A DNA stretch of 64,000 bases from the NCBI GenBank assembly GCA_945869305.1, contig CAMBOH010000001.1, forward strand, positions 1-64,000. The letters run 5' to 3'. The notes under the pieces are model-generated. The model was not told the DNA's origin. It worked only from the letters and a program-made list of their open reading frames with translations, and did not search any database. This DNA is from an uncultured bacterium (lineage in GTDB: Bacteria; Bacteroidota; Bacteroidia; Bacteroidales; Bacteroidaceae). Positions 19,815 to 28,947 of this stretch are shown piece after piece. The number at the start of each line of letters is the position of its first letter. The first letter of the stretch is position 1. The position numbers and the translations under genes were made by a program.

Positions 19815-21836
19815 TCAGAAGTGCAGGCGTGCCGTCAGACAATAGGCCCGGCCCGGCATGGGGTAGCGGCGTACAATCTCGTAGTGGCGGTTCAGCACGT
19901 TGAGCCAGTCGGCCCGCAGGTCGAGTCGCAGCGAACTCCAGCTGAGCGAACGGCGTACTGACAGGCTCCATTCGGCATAGGCCGGGAGCTGCGTGGTCAG
20001 CATGTGTTCGTTGGTGCTCCAACGCGTCGACGCAAAGCTCATATGTACACACAGGGCCATCCAGGGCATTTCGCAGTCGAGCGAGGCCGCTCCGCTGTGG
20101 CGGGGCGTGTAGGCCAGCTGGTTGCCGTATGTGTCAGAGCCGGGCGCCGTGCGGTCGGCCACCCGCTGCAGCGAGTAGTTGGCTGCCGCCGTCAAGACCC
20201 AGTTGCGGGCCGGCTGCCAGCGGGAGGAGAGCGTGGCATCCAGCCCATGGGCCTCGACCCGTCCCATGTTGAGCGTGCGCCACAGGTAGAGCGTGTAGGG
20301 CACGCTGACTATGCGGTTCTTCACGCGGTGGGCATAGGCATCGGCCGTGAAGGTGAGCAGGGGCCACCACGAGGCCGGCTGCGCCTGCAGCGTAAGCCCG
20401 GCGTTGAGCTGTTCAGCCCGTTCGGGAAGCAGGTCGGTCTGGCCCAAGTGTTCCTGATAAGCCTCACTGAACGTGGGGAGACGGAAGCTGCGCTGCCAGC
20501 CTGCCCGCAGGTGGACGGTGAAGGGTGCGCGACACAACAGCCAGGAAGCTGAGGCCGAGGGCGTGAAGGCATGGTGCGACTGTGTGCGCGAAGACTGTGG
20601 TGCGATGGCGGTGGAGCGGGTGCGAGCCTCGTCGCGGTAGCAGTGGGTCGCTGCGCGAACCAGCAGGCGCAGGCGTCCGGCATCGGCCTGGGCCGACACA
20701 CTGGGCAGGCAGCCCAGGCGCGAGGCGCGGTTCTGGGTGGGGAGGTTGCTGTTCAGCCAGGCCTGCGACAGGTCAGCTGCAGCGGCCATGCGCAGCCAGG
20801 ACCACAGCCGGAAGGCCGCGCCTCCCGTGGCATACAGCTCATGCTGGCCGTAGTGGTGGCGCAGTTCACCGCCGGCATACTGCGCGTCGCGGTCTCGGTA
20901 GCGCAGCTCCTGCCACTGGTAGCGCGCGGCGGCAAACAGCTCGCAGCGTTGGAGCGTCTGTGCGTAGTGACTCTGCACGAAGGCCGAAGTCTCAATCATG
21001 CGCTCGGCATTCTCGTTGACATAGAGTACCACCTGGCCTGGCAGCTGCCGGCGGTTGTGCCAGAAGCCGCCCTTCAGCCGCCAGCTGCCTTGGGGCAAGT
21101 AGCGCATGAAGTTGGCCTCAGCTGTACTGCTGCGCATTTGGCTGTTGGTGCGTCGCAGGGTGGTCGATGCCACTCCGTTCTGTACCCGAAAGGGATAGTC
21201 GTTCTCGCTACACTGTGCGCTGGCGTTCAGGTTGGCCCAGCTGTGGCGGCCCGTGCGGCTTCCTGCCGACACCAGTGCCTGCCAGCTGCCAAACGAGGAC
21301 TGCCTGAGTGAGGCCGTCCCGTGGAGTGAGGGGCACAGGGTGTCGGGCTGCCAGCCCGTGAGGTTCAGCACGGCGGCCGCAGAGAGATTGCGCACGGGAC
21401 AGAGCAGGCGCGTTTCGCCCAGCGGCTGTAGCTCGATGGCTTGCAGCTGGTCTAAGCTGTAGCGTTGCAGGTCAATCTGCCCCTGGCGGTTGTCGGCCAG
21501 GCAGAGACCGTCGTAGGCAACAGCCGTGTGGGCCGCGCCAAGTCCCCTGACGCTCACTGTTTTCAGTCCGCCCGCGCCGCCGTAATCGCGCAGGTTCACC
21601 CCGGCCAGCCGATGGAGGGCATCGGCCAGGTCGGTAATGCCCCGTCGGGTGAACAAGGCCGTGTCGAGGCGCAGCACGGGGTTGCCGGTGGCCATGCCGG
21701 GCTGCAGCCGTGAAGCAGTGACCTCAGCCATGCCCAGAGAGTCGGGTAGGGAGGTGTGCGCCAAGGTGGGACAGGCCCACCACGACATACAGGCAGCCAG
21801 GCTGCGGCACATGAGGTGGCGCAGAAGGTGCTTCAT
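19815..21836 (-). CDS. btuB: TonB-dependent receptor, BtuB-like cobalamin transporter
   Basis: MKHLLRHLMCRSLAACMSWWACPTLAHT..., plug domain FTRRGITDLADALHRLAGVNLRDYGGAGGLKTVSVRGLGAAHTAVAYDGL, C-terminal RAYCLTARLHF; cobalamin riboswitch in leader. Confidence 0.88.
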   Translation of the reverse strand: MKHLLRHLMCRSLAACMSWWACPTLAHTSLPDSLGMAEVTASRLQPGMATGNPVLRLDTALFTRRGITDLADALHRLAGVNLRDYGGAGGLKTVSVRGLGAAHTAVAYDGLCLADNRQGQIDLQRYSLDQLQAIELQPLGETRLLCPVRNLSAAAVLNLTGWQPDTLCPSLHGTASLRQSSFGSWQALVSAGSRTGRHSWANLNASAQCSENDYPFRVQNGVASTTLRRTNSQMRSSTAEANFMRYLPQGSWRLKGGFWHNRRQLPGQVVLYVNENAERMIETSAFVQSHYAQTLQRCELFAAARYQWQELRYRDRDAQYAGGELRHHYGQHELYATGGAAFRLWSWLRMAAAADLSQAWLNSNLPTQNRASRLGCLPSVSAQADAGRLRLLVRAATHCYRDEARTRSTAIAPQSSRTQSHHAFTPSASASWLLCRAPFTVHLRAGWQRSFRLPTFSEAYQEHLGQTDLLPERAEQLNAGLTLQAQPASWWPLLTFTADAYAHRVKNRIVSVPYTLYLWRTLNMGRVEAHGLDATLSSRWQPARNWVLTAAANYSLQRVADRTAPGSDTYGNQLAYTPRHSGAASLDCEMPWMALCVHMSFASTRWSTNEHMLTTQLPAYAEWSLSVRRSLSWSSLRLDLRADWLNVLNRHYEIVRRYPMPGRAYCLTARLHF

Positions 21837-21934
21837 GCGTAGTTGAAAGGAAAAAGAGTGTGGCTTGGAGTGGTTGTGTCTCCCTGAGACCCTCCTCGGG
21901 GCATTCGGGAGCAGGCGTGCCATGCGCCTGGGCA

Positions 21935-22082
21935 GCGGCAGGTTTTCTGGCTTGTTCCTGCGCGGTCCGCCTTCCCGCCGGCTGCGCTGGGCAGCCGCCA
22001 GTGGCCAATAGGGACCGGCAACAATGGAACTTACAGCAGCGGGACTGCACGGGATTCTCACCCGTTTCCCTTATCCGTTGCG
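21935..22082 (-). ncRNA. Cobalamin riboswitch
   Basis: - strand: ...GGGAAACGGGTGAGAATCCCGTGCAGTCCCGCTGCTGTAAG...GGTCCCTATTGGCCACTGG (B12 box GCCACTGG)...AAGCCAGAAAACCTGCC, canonical aptamer elements, upstream of btuB. Confidence 0.93.
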
Positions 22083-22086
22083 GCTG

Positions 22087-22094
22087 CAAATTTA
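22087..22094 (-). promoter_or_regulatory. -7 box TAAATTTG driving the cobalamin riboswitch/btuB transcript
   Basis: CAAATTTA on + strand immediately 5' of the aptamer. Confidence 0.55.
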
Positions 22095-22173
22095 GGTGAA
22101 ACCGCCGAATGACGCGAGCGGCGGGGCAATTTTTGACTGGAGTGCGGCTTTGTATCGCCACTTGGCGGCCTCA

Positions 22174-22274
22174 CAGCGAAACTGTGGGGAGCGGAGGCCG
22201 AAGGTGGGGACGGGCAGGAGCTGGTCTGTTGGCGGACCTGCAGCGAAACTGTGGGGAACGGAGGCCGATGGTGG
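22174..22274. repeat. Direct repeat pair, about 34 bp, 67 bp apart
   Basis: CAGCGAAACTGTGGGGA(G/A)CGGAGGCCGA(A/T)GGTGG at 22174 and 22241. Confidence 0.9.
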
Positions 22275-22489
22275 AGGCTGTAATGACTGCTTGCGTCATT
22301 GTATGTCAGTTTCTGGGGAGTTTTTTTAAAACTTCTGTGCCAATTTTTCATTTCTGGGAATGATTTTTTAATTTAAAAGCTTATTTTTGCCGCCATACCA
22401 GATGATTTCGCCTGACGGAGCCAAGAGCTGGAATCAGTCAGTAGTCATTTAGTTAAACCAAGAAAGTTCAATTTAAAAACACTACAAGT

Positions 22490-24331
22490 ATGTCAATCTT
22501 ATCCTTTAAGCACTTATTGGCCATGGGCACGCTTTTCGCGGGTTCGGCCATGCTGTTCACAGGCTGTGTGAGCGATGACTACGATCTTGACAACGTGGAC
22601 CTGACCATGGGCCTGGGTTCGGACGGACTGAAGGTCAAGCTCGGCAACACGCAGCGCATCATGCTCGACGATATTCTCGACCTCGACGAGACAGTAAAGC
22701 TCGACAAGAGCAACCTTTACTATATGGTGAAGGACGGCTCCACCCATTTTACGGTGCATGTGGATCCCGTAGATGCAATGTTCGACAAGTCGCGCGTAAC
22801 AACCCAGAAGCGCGTGCTTGACTACGATGGTGCGCTGGAACAGTTCGACCCCAGCGAATTGGCTATGCTGCCCGACGGCGCATCCCTGCCCATTCCGGCC
22901 GACTTGGAGCTCCACGGCCGTGCCTATGGTACCTCAGACGTGAAGATTTCCTTCGACGTGCCCATGGACGTGAAGTACATTGACCTTGTCGACGTGAAGG
23001 ATATGGAAGTTACCCTCAACGTCCACACCGAAACCAGTGCGAACGTGAAGTTCGGCATCGACGTGCTTGAAGATTTCTCTATCCAGATACCCCGTATCCT
23101 CAAGCTGCGCGAAAGTTCCATTCCGCAGGGATGGAAGCTTGATGCCAAGACCAACATACTGAAGCACGAAGGCAAGCTCAAAATTCCCGCCAGCGGGACC
23201 GTATGTACCATCGTAGCCGACAAGGTAGACCCGCTCAGCTTCGGCACGCCCGTGAACGGACGTATCGAGTTTGGCAGCGACGCGCAAGGTTCGGTCGTAG
23301 AGGCTGGCATCGACGGTATGGTATACTTCAAGGCCACCGATGCCTTCGAACTCTCCAAGAAGGACTATGCCGACATCTATCTCGAACTCCAGCTTGGCAA
23401 CGGAAACCGTATCGACGTGGAGAAGCTGACGGGTAAGTTCGACCCCAGCATCGACCCCGACGTGAATCCCATCGAAGTGGCTTCCTCGCTGCCCGACTTC
23501 CTCGACGACGATGCCGTGCGCATCGGTGCAGCCAACCCCACGCTGAAGTTCAACGTTGACCTCAGCGCGGTGCCTGTAGGCATGGACTTCAGTGCCGACC
23601 TGAAGGCCGTGACCGAAGGACAGGAAGCGGTGAACGTGCTGCTGCCCAAGGTGGAGCTGAATGAAGCACGCCAGAGCACGGTCTACTATTACGAAAGCGA
23701 CCATCCCTATGACCCCGAAGTGGAGGAAGTGCCTGCCGCAGCCACCCTGGCTCAGGCAGAAAACCTGAGCAGCCTGATTGAAGACCTGCCCGACGAAATC
23801 CGCGTAAATCTGGGTGGCGGAAAGGTGAAGGTGCAGGACAAACTCTACACCATTGAGCTCGGAAAGGACTATAACGCAGTGGCCGACTATAAGGTGTATG
23901 TGCCCTTCCAGTTTGACCGCGGCCTCACCATTGTCTACAAGGACAGTGCCGATAATATCCACAAGGACCTCAAGGATTACCAGGCAGAAGGCGTGCAAAT
24001 CAATGCTGTGGCCGAAAACACCATCCCCCTCGACCTCATCGTCACCATCGAGGCATACGACGTGAACAACAAGCTGATGCCCGGCATCCGCTTCGACCAG
24101 GCTACCGTGGGTGCCAGCGAAAACGGCATCGACGTGAAGCAGACGCCCATCACCATCAATGCCAAGCTTGACAACCCGGCACTGCTCTCGCAGATGGACC
24201 GCCTGAAGTTCCATGTGAAGGCTGCCAACGACGTGAACGGAAAGACCTATGAGCTTCGCTCGACACAGTATCTGCGCATCGACGACATCAGGTTGCGCCT
24301 CTCCGGACAGGTTACGGCTGACCTCAACTAA
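22490..24331 (+). CDS. Bacteroidetes lipoprotein of unknown function (613 aa)
   Basis: MSILSFKHLLAMGTLFAGSAMLFTGCVSDDYDLDNVDL, a lipobox with +2 acidic run; beta-rich body; C-rich coding usage like neighbouring genes. Confidence 0.85.
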   Translation: MSILSFKHLLAMGTLFAGSAMLFTGCVSDDYDLDNVDLTMGLGSDGLKVKLGNTQRIMLDDILDLDETVKLDKSNLYYMVKDGSTHFTVHVDPVDAMFDKSRVTTQKRVLDYDGALEQFDPSELAMLPDGASLPIPADLELHGRAYGTSDVKISFDVPMDVKYIDLVDVKDMEVTLNVHTETSANVKFGIDVLEDFSIQIPRILKLRESSIPQGWKLDAKTNILKHEGKLKIPASGTVCTIVADKVDPLSFGTPVNGRIEFGSDAQGSVVEAGIDGMVYFKATDAFELSKKDYADIYLELQLGNGNRIDVEKLTGKFDPSIDPDVNPIEVASSLPDFLDDDAVRIGAANPTLKFNVDLSAVPVGMDFSADLKAVTEGQEAVNVLLPKVELNEARQSTVYYYESDHPYDPEVEEVPAAATLAQAENLSSLIEDLPDEIRVNLGGGKVKVQDKLYTIELGKDYNAVADYKVYVPFQFDRGLTIVYKDSADNIHKDLKDYQAEGVQINAVAENTIPLDLIVTIEAYDVNNKLMPGIRFDQATVGASENGIDVKQTPITINAKLDNPALLSQMDRLKFHVKAANDVNGKTYELRSTQYLRIDDIRLRLSGQVTADLN

Positions 24332-24382
24332 CGCAAGCGAGTGTGTGTACACAGAGTCATTCACTTATCATAGAATTTCACA

Positions 24383-25810
24383 ATGAGAAATAAGATAGCA
24401 GCCTTATTGATGGCCACCGCAGTGCTCCCCGCCACTGCACAGGAGCTTCGCTCCACCTACTTTATGGAAACCTCGAACTACAGGCACGAGATGAACCCCG
24501 CCCTGCTCGATGCACCCTACATGTCGGTGCCCTTGGTGTTGGGTAACTTCAACCTGGGTCTGACAGGTAACTTCGGTATCGAAAACTTTATCTACAAGAT
24601 GCAACCCGGCTGGCAGGGCTACGGTGTGGAGGGACGCAACTACACGACCTTCATGCACCCGATGGTTGGTGCCGACGAGTTCCTGGGCAACCTAAACGAC
24701 AAGAACAAGCTGAACATGAACTTCAAATACCAGCTCGCAGGCGTGGCCTGGCGGGGTTGGGGTGGCATGAATGTCATCGAGATGAACCTGCGTTCGAACG
24801 TGGGCATGGTTCTCCCCAAGTCGCTCTTTGAGTTCATGAAGACCACTGGCGCAAAGGAGGATTACTCCATCAGCGACCTCGGCGTACGCACCGAAAACTA
24901 CGTGGAACTCGGCTTGGGCCACTCCCACAAAATCGGCGACAAACTCACCGTGGGTGCCAAGGCCAAACTGCTGTTCGGCCTTGCCTACGGCGACCTGAAG
25001 GTCAACAACCTGAACCTCCACATGAACGATGACCACTGGGACATCGACGGCGACATCCGCCTCTCGGCAGCCCTCATGAAGAGCACGTTGGAGTATGAAA
25101 ACGCCGACAAGAACTACCGCGACCCTGCTACAGGCCAACTCACAGGACGCCGTCGCATCAAGGGAATCGATGAGTTCAAGGGCGGTATGTCGGGCTTCGG
25201 TCTGGCTCTCGACCTTGGTGCCGTGTATGAAATCAACGAGGACCTCCGCGTGAGCGCAGCCGTCACCGACCTCGGCTTTATCGGCTGGTCTGACGCTTAC
25301 CAGGCTTCTTCGGCCGGCACGTGGAGTTTCGACGGCTTCGAGGACTTCTATGCCGGTGGCGAGAAGAATGAAAACAACAAGCTCGACGACCAGCTCGAAT
25401 CGCTGGGTGACGATCTGGAGGACATCTTCTCGGTGTATGAAGACGAGCAGGCACAGAAGACCGACACGCGTATGCTTGCCGCCACGGTGAACGCCGGTGT
25501 GGAATATACGCTGCCCGTCTACCGCAACCTGCGCTTCGGTGCGCTCTATACGGGTCGCTTTGCCGGTCCCTACAGCTGGCACGAAGGCATGGTTTCGGCT
25601 ACGATACGTCCCGTGAAGTGGCTGGAATACACGGCCAACGTGGCCTTTACCAGCACGGGTGTAACCACCGGTATGGTGCTCGACCTCCACGCCAAGCACT
25701 TCAACTTCTTCATCGGTACGGACCGCTTCTTCGGCAAGCTCAGCAAGCAGTGCATCCCGGTGAAGAATGCTAACGGCAACATCTCGCTGGGTATGTCCAT
25801 TCCGCTCTGA
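24383..25810 (+). CDS. DUF5723-like outer membrane beta-barrel protein
   Basis: MRNKIAALLMATAVLPATAQELRSTYFMETSNYRHEMNPALLDAPYMSVPLVLGNFNLGLTGNFG..., signal peptide, barrel-like. Confidence 0.8.
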   Translation: MRNKIAALLMATAVLPATAQELRSTYFMETSNYRHEMNPALLDAPYMSVPLVLGNFNLGLTGNFGIENFIYKMQPGWQGYGVEGRNYTTFMHPMVGADEFLGNLNDKNKLNMNFKYQLAGVAWRGWGGMNVIEMNLRSNVGMVLPKSLFEFMKTTGAKEDYSISDLGVRTENYVELGLGHSHKIGDKLTVGAKAKLLFGLAYGDLKVNNLNLHMNDDHWDIDGDIRLSAALMKSTLEYENADKNYRDPATGQLTGRRRIKGIDEFKGGMSGFGLALDLGAVYEINEDLRVSAAVTDLGFIGWSDAYQASSAGTWSFDGFEDFYAGGEKNENNKLDDQLESLGDDLEDIFSVYEDEQAQKTDTRMLAATVNAGVEYTLPVYRNLRFGALYTGRFAGPYSWHEGMVSATIRPVKWLEYTANVAFTSTGVTTGMVLDLHAKHFNFFIGTDRFFGKLSKQCIPVKNANGNISLGMSIPL

Positions 25811-25845
25811 AGCTTGGCCTCGCGCCGCGGGGCGACACACCGTTG

Positions 25846-25920
25846 ACAAGCAAGCCAAAGGGGGCTGCGTCTGCGAAGCATTCGGTTGCTTCACCAGGCG
25901 TAGCCCCTTTGGCGTGCTTG
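25846..25920. terminator. Nested hairpin between convergent genes, probable bidirectional terminator
   Basis: Outer arms GCCAAAGGGGGCTGCG / CGTAGCCCCTTTGGC with one bulge; inner stem GAAGCA-ttcggt-TGCTTC. Confidence 0.6.
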
Positions 25921-26054
25921 GACTTTGGGCGGGCGGCAGTGGCTCACTGTGGAACACGGCAGCCGGCTATGGAGCACTGTAGGTCTATGCTGTGGAAGGA
26001 TATGGAAGGCTGTGTTTCCGGCCGCTCTCTATGGCTTCCCTTGACCGGAGCGGA

Positions 26055-28823
26055 TCAGTGGGCCTCTAACCAGTTGGCCCCTGTGCCGCAGTCAGCCACC
26101 AGCGGCACGCGCATGGCGAAGGCCTGCTCCATTTCCTCCACCACAATGCGGCGCACCAGCTCCAGCTCTTCGGGAAAGACCGAAAAGTTAAGTTCGTCGT
26201 GTACTTGCAGCAGCATTTTCGAGCGGATGCCCTCGCGCGTAAAGCGTTGGTCAATGCGTATCATCGCCACCTTGATGATGTCGGCCGCGGTGCCCTGGAT
26301 GGGAGCGTTCACCGCATTGCGTTCGGCATAGCCCCGCACCACGGCATTGCGCGACACGATGTCGGGCAGATAGCGGCGGCGGCCGAACTCGGTGACGATA
26401 TACCCCAGTTCACGCGCCTTTTCTACGCTCTGTGTCATATACTCCCGCACCTTCGGATAGGTGGTGAAGTAGTTGGCAATCAGCTCTTTGGCTTCCGTGC
26501 GGCTCACCTCCATGCGTTCGGCCAGGCCAAAGGCCGATATGCCGTAGATGATGCCGAAGTTTGCCGTCTTGGCCTTGCGCCGTTCGTCGCGCGAAACCTC
26601 CTCAATGGGCTTGTGGAAGACGCGGGCCGCCGTAGCGGCATGGATGTCGCGGCCTTCGCGGAAGTCCTGCACCAGGTGCTCGTCCTGGCTCAGGTGTGCC
26701 ATGATGCGCAGCTCGATTTGGGAGTAGTCGGCCGACAGGAAGAGGCAGCCGTCGTCGGGTATGAACGCCTTGCGTATCTCTCGCCCGTCGTCTCCCCTGA
26801 CGGGAATGTTCTGCAGGTTGGGATTCGACGACGACAATCGGCCAGTAGCCGTCACGGCCTGGTTGAAGGAGGTGTGGAGCATGCCCGTGCGGGGGTTGAT
26901 CAGCTTGGGCAGTGCTTCCACGTAGGTGCTGAGCAGTTTCTTTAGGGCACGGTGAGCCAGTATTTTGCCCACGATGGGGTGTTGGGCACGGAGAGCTTCG
27001 AGCACCTCTTCGCCCGTGGCGTACTGTCCGCTTTTCGTCTTCTTCGCCTTGTCGCTCAGTTTCAGTTCGTCAAATAGCACCTCGCCCACCTGTCGCGGTG
27101 AGGTGAGCAGGAATGTGTGTCCCGCCAGCTGGAATATCTCGTCTTCCAGCTGCTCCATGCGCTGCGTGAAGTGGTGGCCGATTTCGCTGAGGGCCGCCAC
27201 GTCGAGCCTCACCCCGTTCATTTCCATCTTGGCCAGTACGGGCATGAGCGGCATTTCGATTTGCTCAAACACCCTCATCAGTCCGTTCTCTTCGAGCTCG
27301 CGCTTCAGGGGGGCCATCAGTCTCAGGGTCACGTCGGCATCCTCGCAGGCATAGTCGCGGATGTCGGCCGGAGCGAGTTCAGCCATGTTGCGTTGTTTCT
27401 TGCCCTTGGGTCCGATGAGCGCATCGATGTGTATGGTTTGGTAGTTCAGGTAGATTTCGGCCAGGTAGTCCATGTTGTGCCTCAGTTCGGGCTGCACCAG
27501 GTAGTGGGCCAGCATGGTGTCGAAGAGGGGAGGGCTGAGGTGGATGCCGTAGCGGCTCAGTACCGTGAGGTCATACTTCAGGTTCTGTCCCACCTTCAGT
27601 TGGGTGTTGCTCTCGTAGAGTGGCTTGAAAATGTTGACCATGCGTTGTGCCGCATCCGTTTCACGTGGAACGGCCACGTACCAGGCTCTTCCGCCGGCCA
27701 CGGCAAAGCTCAATCCCACGAGTTCGGCATCAATTGCCTCGATGGAGGTAGTTTCTGTGTCAAGGCTCAGGGTGTCGAAAGTCAATAATTTGTCACACAA
27801 ATCTTTTGCTTCCGATTCATTTTCAACCAAGAAGTACTCGTGTGCTACGTCTTGGAGCGTTTTGTGGTTCGTTTCTTTTTCCGCTTCTGGCTGGTCGGCT
27901 GGATTTACGTCAAACAGCGGGCCGTAATCCGTAACGTTTTTTTGCACTAAGCCGTCCTCCTCGTCCATCTTCTTGATGAGGCTTCGGAATTCCAGATTTT
28001 CGTAAATGCGCCTCAGGGCCTGCTTGTCGGGTTCGTGGAGCTTGAGCGCGTCGAGGTCGAGACCGATGGGCACGTCCGTCTTGATGGTCACCAGGAATTT
28101 CGAGAAACGGATGGCCTCGGCGTTTTCTTCCACTTTTTTGCGCATGGCCCCCTTCAGCTCGTCGGTTCTGTTCAGCATCTCCTCGACCGTGCCGAACTGG
28201 CCGATGAGCTTCACTGCTGTCTTCTCGCCCACGCCGGGACATCCCGGCACATTGTCAGCCGCGTCGCCCATCAGGGCCAGCAGGTCCACCACCTGGGTGG
28301 GGGATGTCAGCCCGTACTTGTCGCAGACCTCCTGCGGTCCGAGCACTTCGGCCGGTTTGCCGCCGTTGCCCGGCCGGTGCATCCACACCCCCGGCGCTAC
28401 CAGCTGTGCGTAGTCCTTGTCGGGCGTCACCATGTGAACCTCCAGTCCCGCCTCGCGGCCCTTGGCTGCCAGCGTGCCAATCACGTCGTCGGCCTCGAAG
28501 CCCGGTGCTTCGAGGATGGGGATGCGGAAGGCGCGTATGAGGTCCTTGATCACAGGGACTGCCCAGCGGATGTCCTCGGGTGTGGCTTCGCGCTGCGCTT
28601 TGTATTCGGGGTAAGCCTCATGGCGGAAGGTGCCGCCCGCAGGGTCGAAGGCAATGCCCAGGTGGTCAGGGTGGTGTGTGCGCAGCACCTCCTGCAACGT
28701 ATTGACAAAGCCGAACACAGCCGAGGTGTTCTGGCCTTTCGAGTTGATGCGCGGACTGCGAATGAGCGCGTAGTAGGCGCGGTAAATCAATGCGTAGGCA
28801 TCGAGCAGATATAAGGTTTGCAT
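26055..28823 (-). CDS. polA: DNA polymerase I
   Basis: MQTLYLLDAYALIYRAYYALIRSPRINSKGQNTSAVFGF...; C-terminal LSADYSQIELRIMAHLS, RRKAKTANFGIIYGISAFGLA, LLQVHDEL. Confidence 0.98.
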   Translation of the reverse strand: MQTLYLLDAYALIYRAYYALIRSPRINSKGQNTSAVFGFVNTLQEVLRTHHPDHLGIAFDPAGGTFRHEAYPEYKAQREATPEDIRWAVPVIKDLIRAFRIPILEAPGFEADDVIGTLAAKGREAGLEVHMVTPDKDYAQLVAPGVWMHRPGNGGKPAEVLGPQEVCDKYGLTSPTQVVDLLALMGDAADNVPGCPGVGEKTAVKLIGQFGTVEEMLNRTDELKGAMRKKVEENAEAIRFSKFLVTIKTDVPIGLDLDALKLHEPDKQALRRIYENLEFRSLIKKMDEEDGLVQKNVTDYGPLFDVNPADQPEAEKETNHKTLQDVAHEYFLVENESEAKDLCDKLLTFDTLSLDTETTSIEAIDAELVGLSFAVAGGRAWYVAVPRETDAAQRMVNIFKPLYESNTQLKVGQNLKYDLTVLSRYGIHLSPPLFDTMLAHYLVQPELRHNMDYLAEIYLNYQTIHIDALIGPKGKKQRNMAELAPADIRDYACEDADVTLRLMAPLKRELEENGLMRVFEQIEMPLMPVLAKMEMNGVRLDVAALSEIGHHFTQRMEQLEDEIFQLAGHTFLLTSPRQVGEVLFDELKLSDKAKKTKSGQYATGEEVLEALRAQHPIVGKILAHRALKKLLSTYVEALPKLINPRTGMLHTSFNQAVTATGRLSSSNPNLQNIPVRGDDGREIRKAFIPDDGCLFLSADYSQIELRIMAHLSQDEHLVQDFREGRDIHAATAARVFHKPIEEVSRDERRKAKTANFGIIYGISAFGLAERMEVSRTEAKELIANYFTTYPKVREYMTQSVEKARELGYIVTEFGRRRYLPDIVSRNAVVRGYAERNAVNAPIQGTAADIIKVAMIRIDQRFTREGIRSKMLLQVHDELNFSVFPEELELVRRIVVEEMEQAFAMRVPLVADCGTGANWLEAH
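27657..27672. promoter_or_regulatory. parS-like site (degenerate) inside polA
   Basis: CGTTTCACGTGGAACG; inner GTTTCACGTGGAAC matches 13/14 of GTTTCACGTGAAAC. Confidence 0.5.
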
Positions 28824-28879
28824 GTCGTGAAAAGTGTTTGTCTTGGTGTGAAACGGCTTCTTTTTACAACCGTACGCGA

Positions 28880-28887
28880 CAAAATTA
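28880..28887 (-). promoter_or_regulatory. -7 box TAATTTTG of polA
   Basis: CAAAATTA on + strand, divergent to the polyprenyl synthetase promoter. Confidence 0.5.
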
Positions 28888-28920
28888 CGCAAAAGCCCGC
28901 TTAACTAACCGAATAATTCG

Positions 28921-28928
28921 TACTTTTG
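28921..28928 (+). promoter_or_regulatory. -7 box TACTTTTG of the polyprenyl synthetase gene
   Basis: TACTTTTG 20 nt upstream of ATG 28948. Confidence 0.55.
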
Positions 28929-28947
28929 TCAGCTCAAAGCACTCTGC

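Noticed and set aside
22934-24364. 476-aa antisense ORF opposite the 22490 lipoprotein gene
   Set aside because: Shadow ORF of a GC-rich gene; His/Val/Asp-rich composition without domains. The + strand frame has a signal peptide and coherent sequence.
24692-25957. 421-aa antisense ORF opposite the DUF5723-like gene
   Set aside because: Same shadow-ORF artefact; no recognisable motifs, while the + frame is clearly coding.
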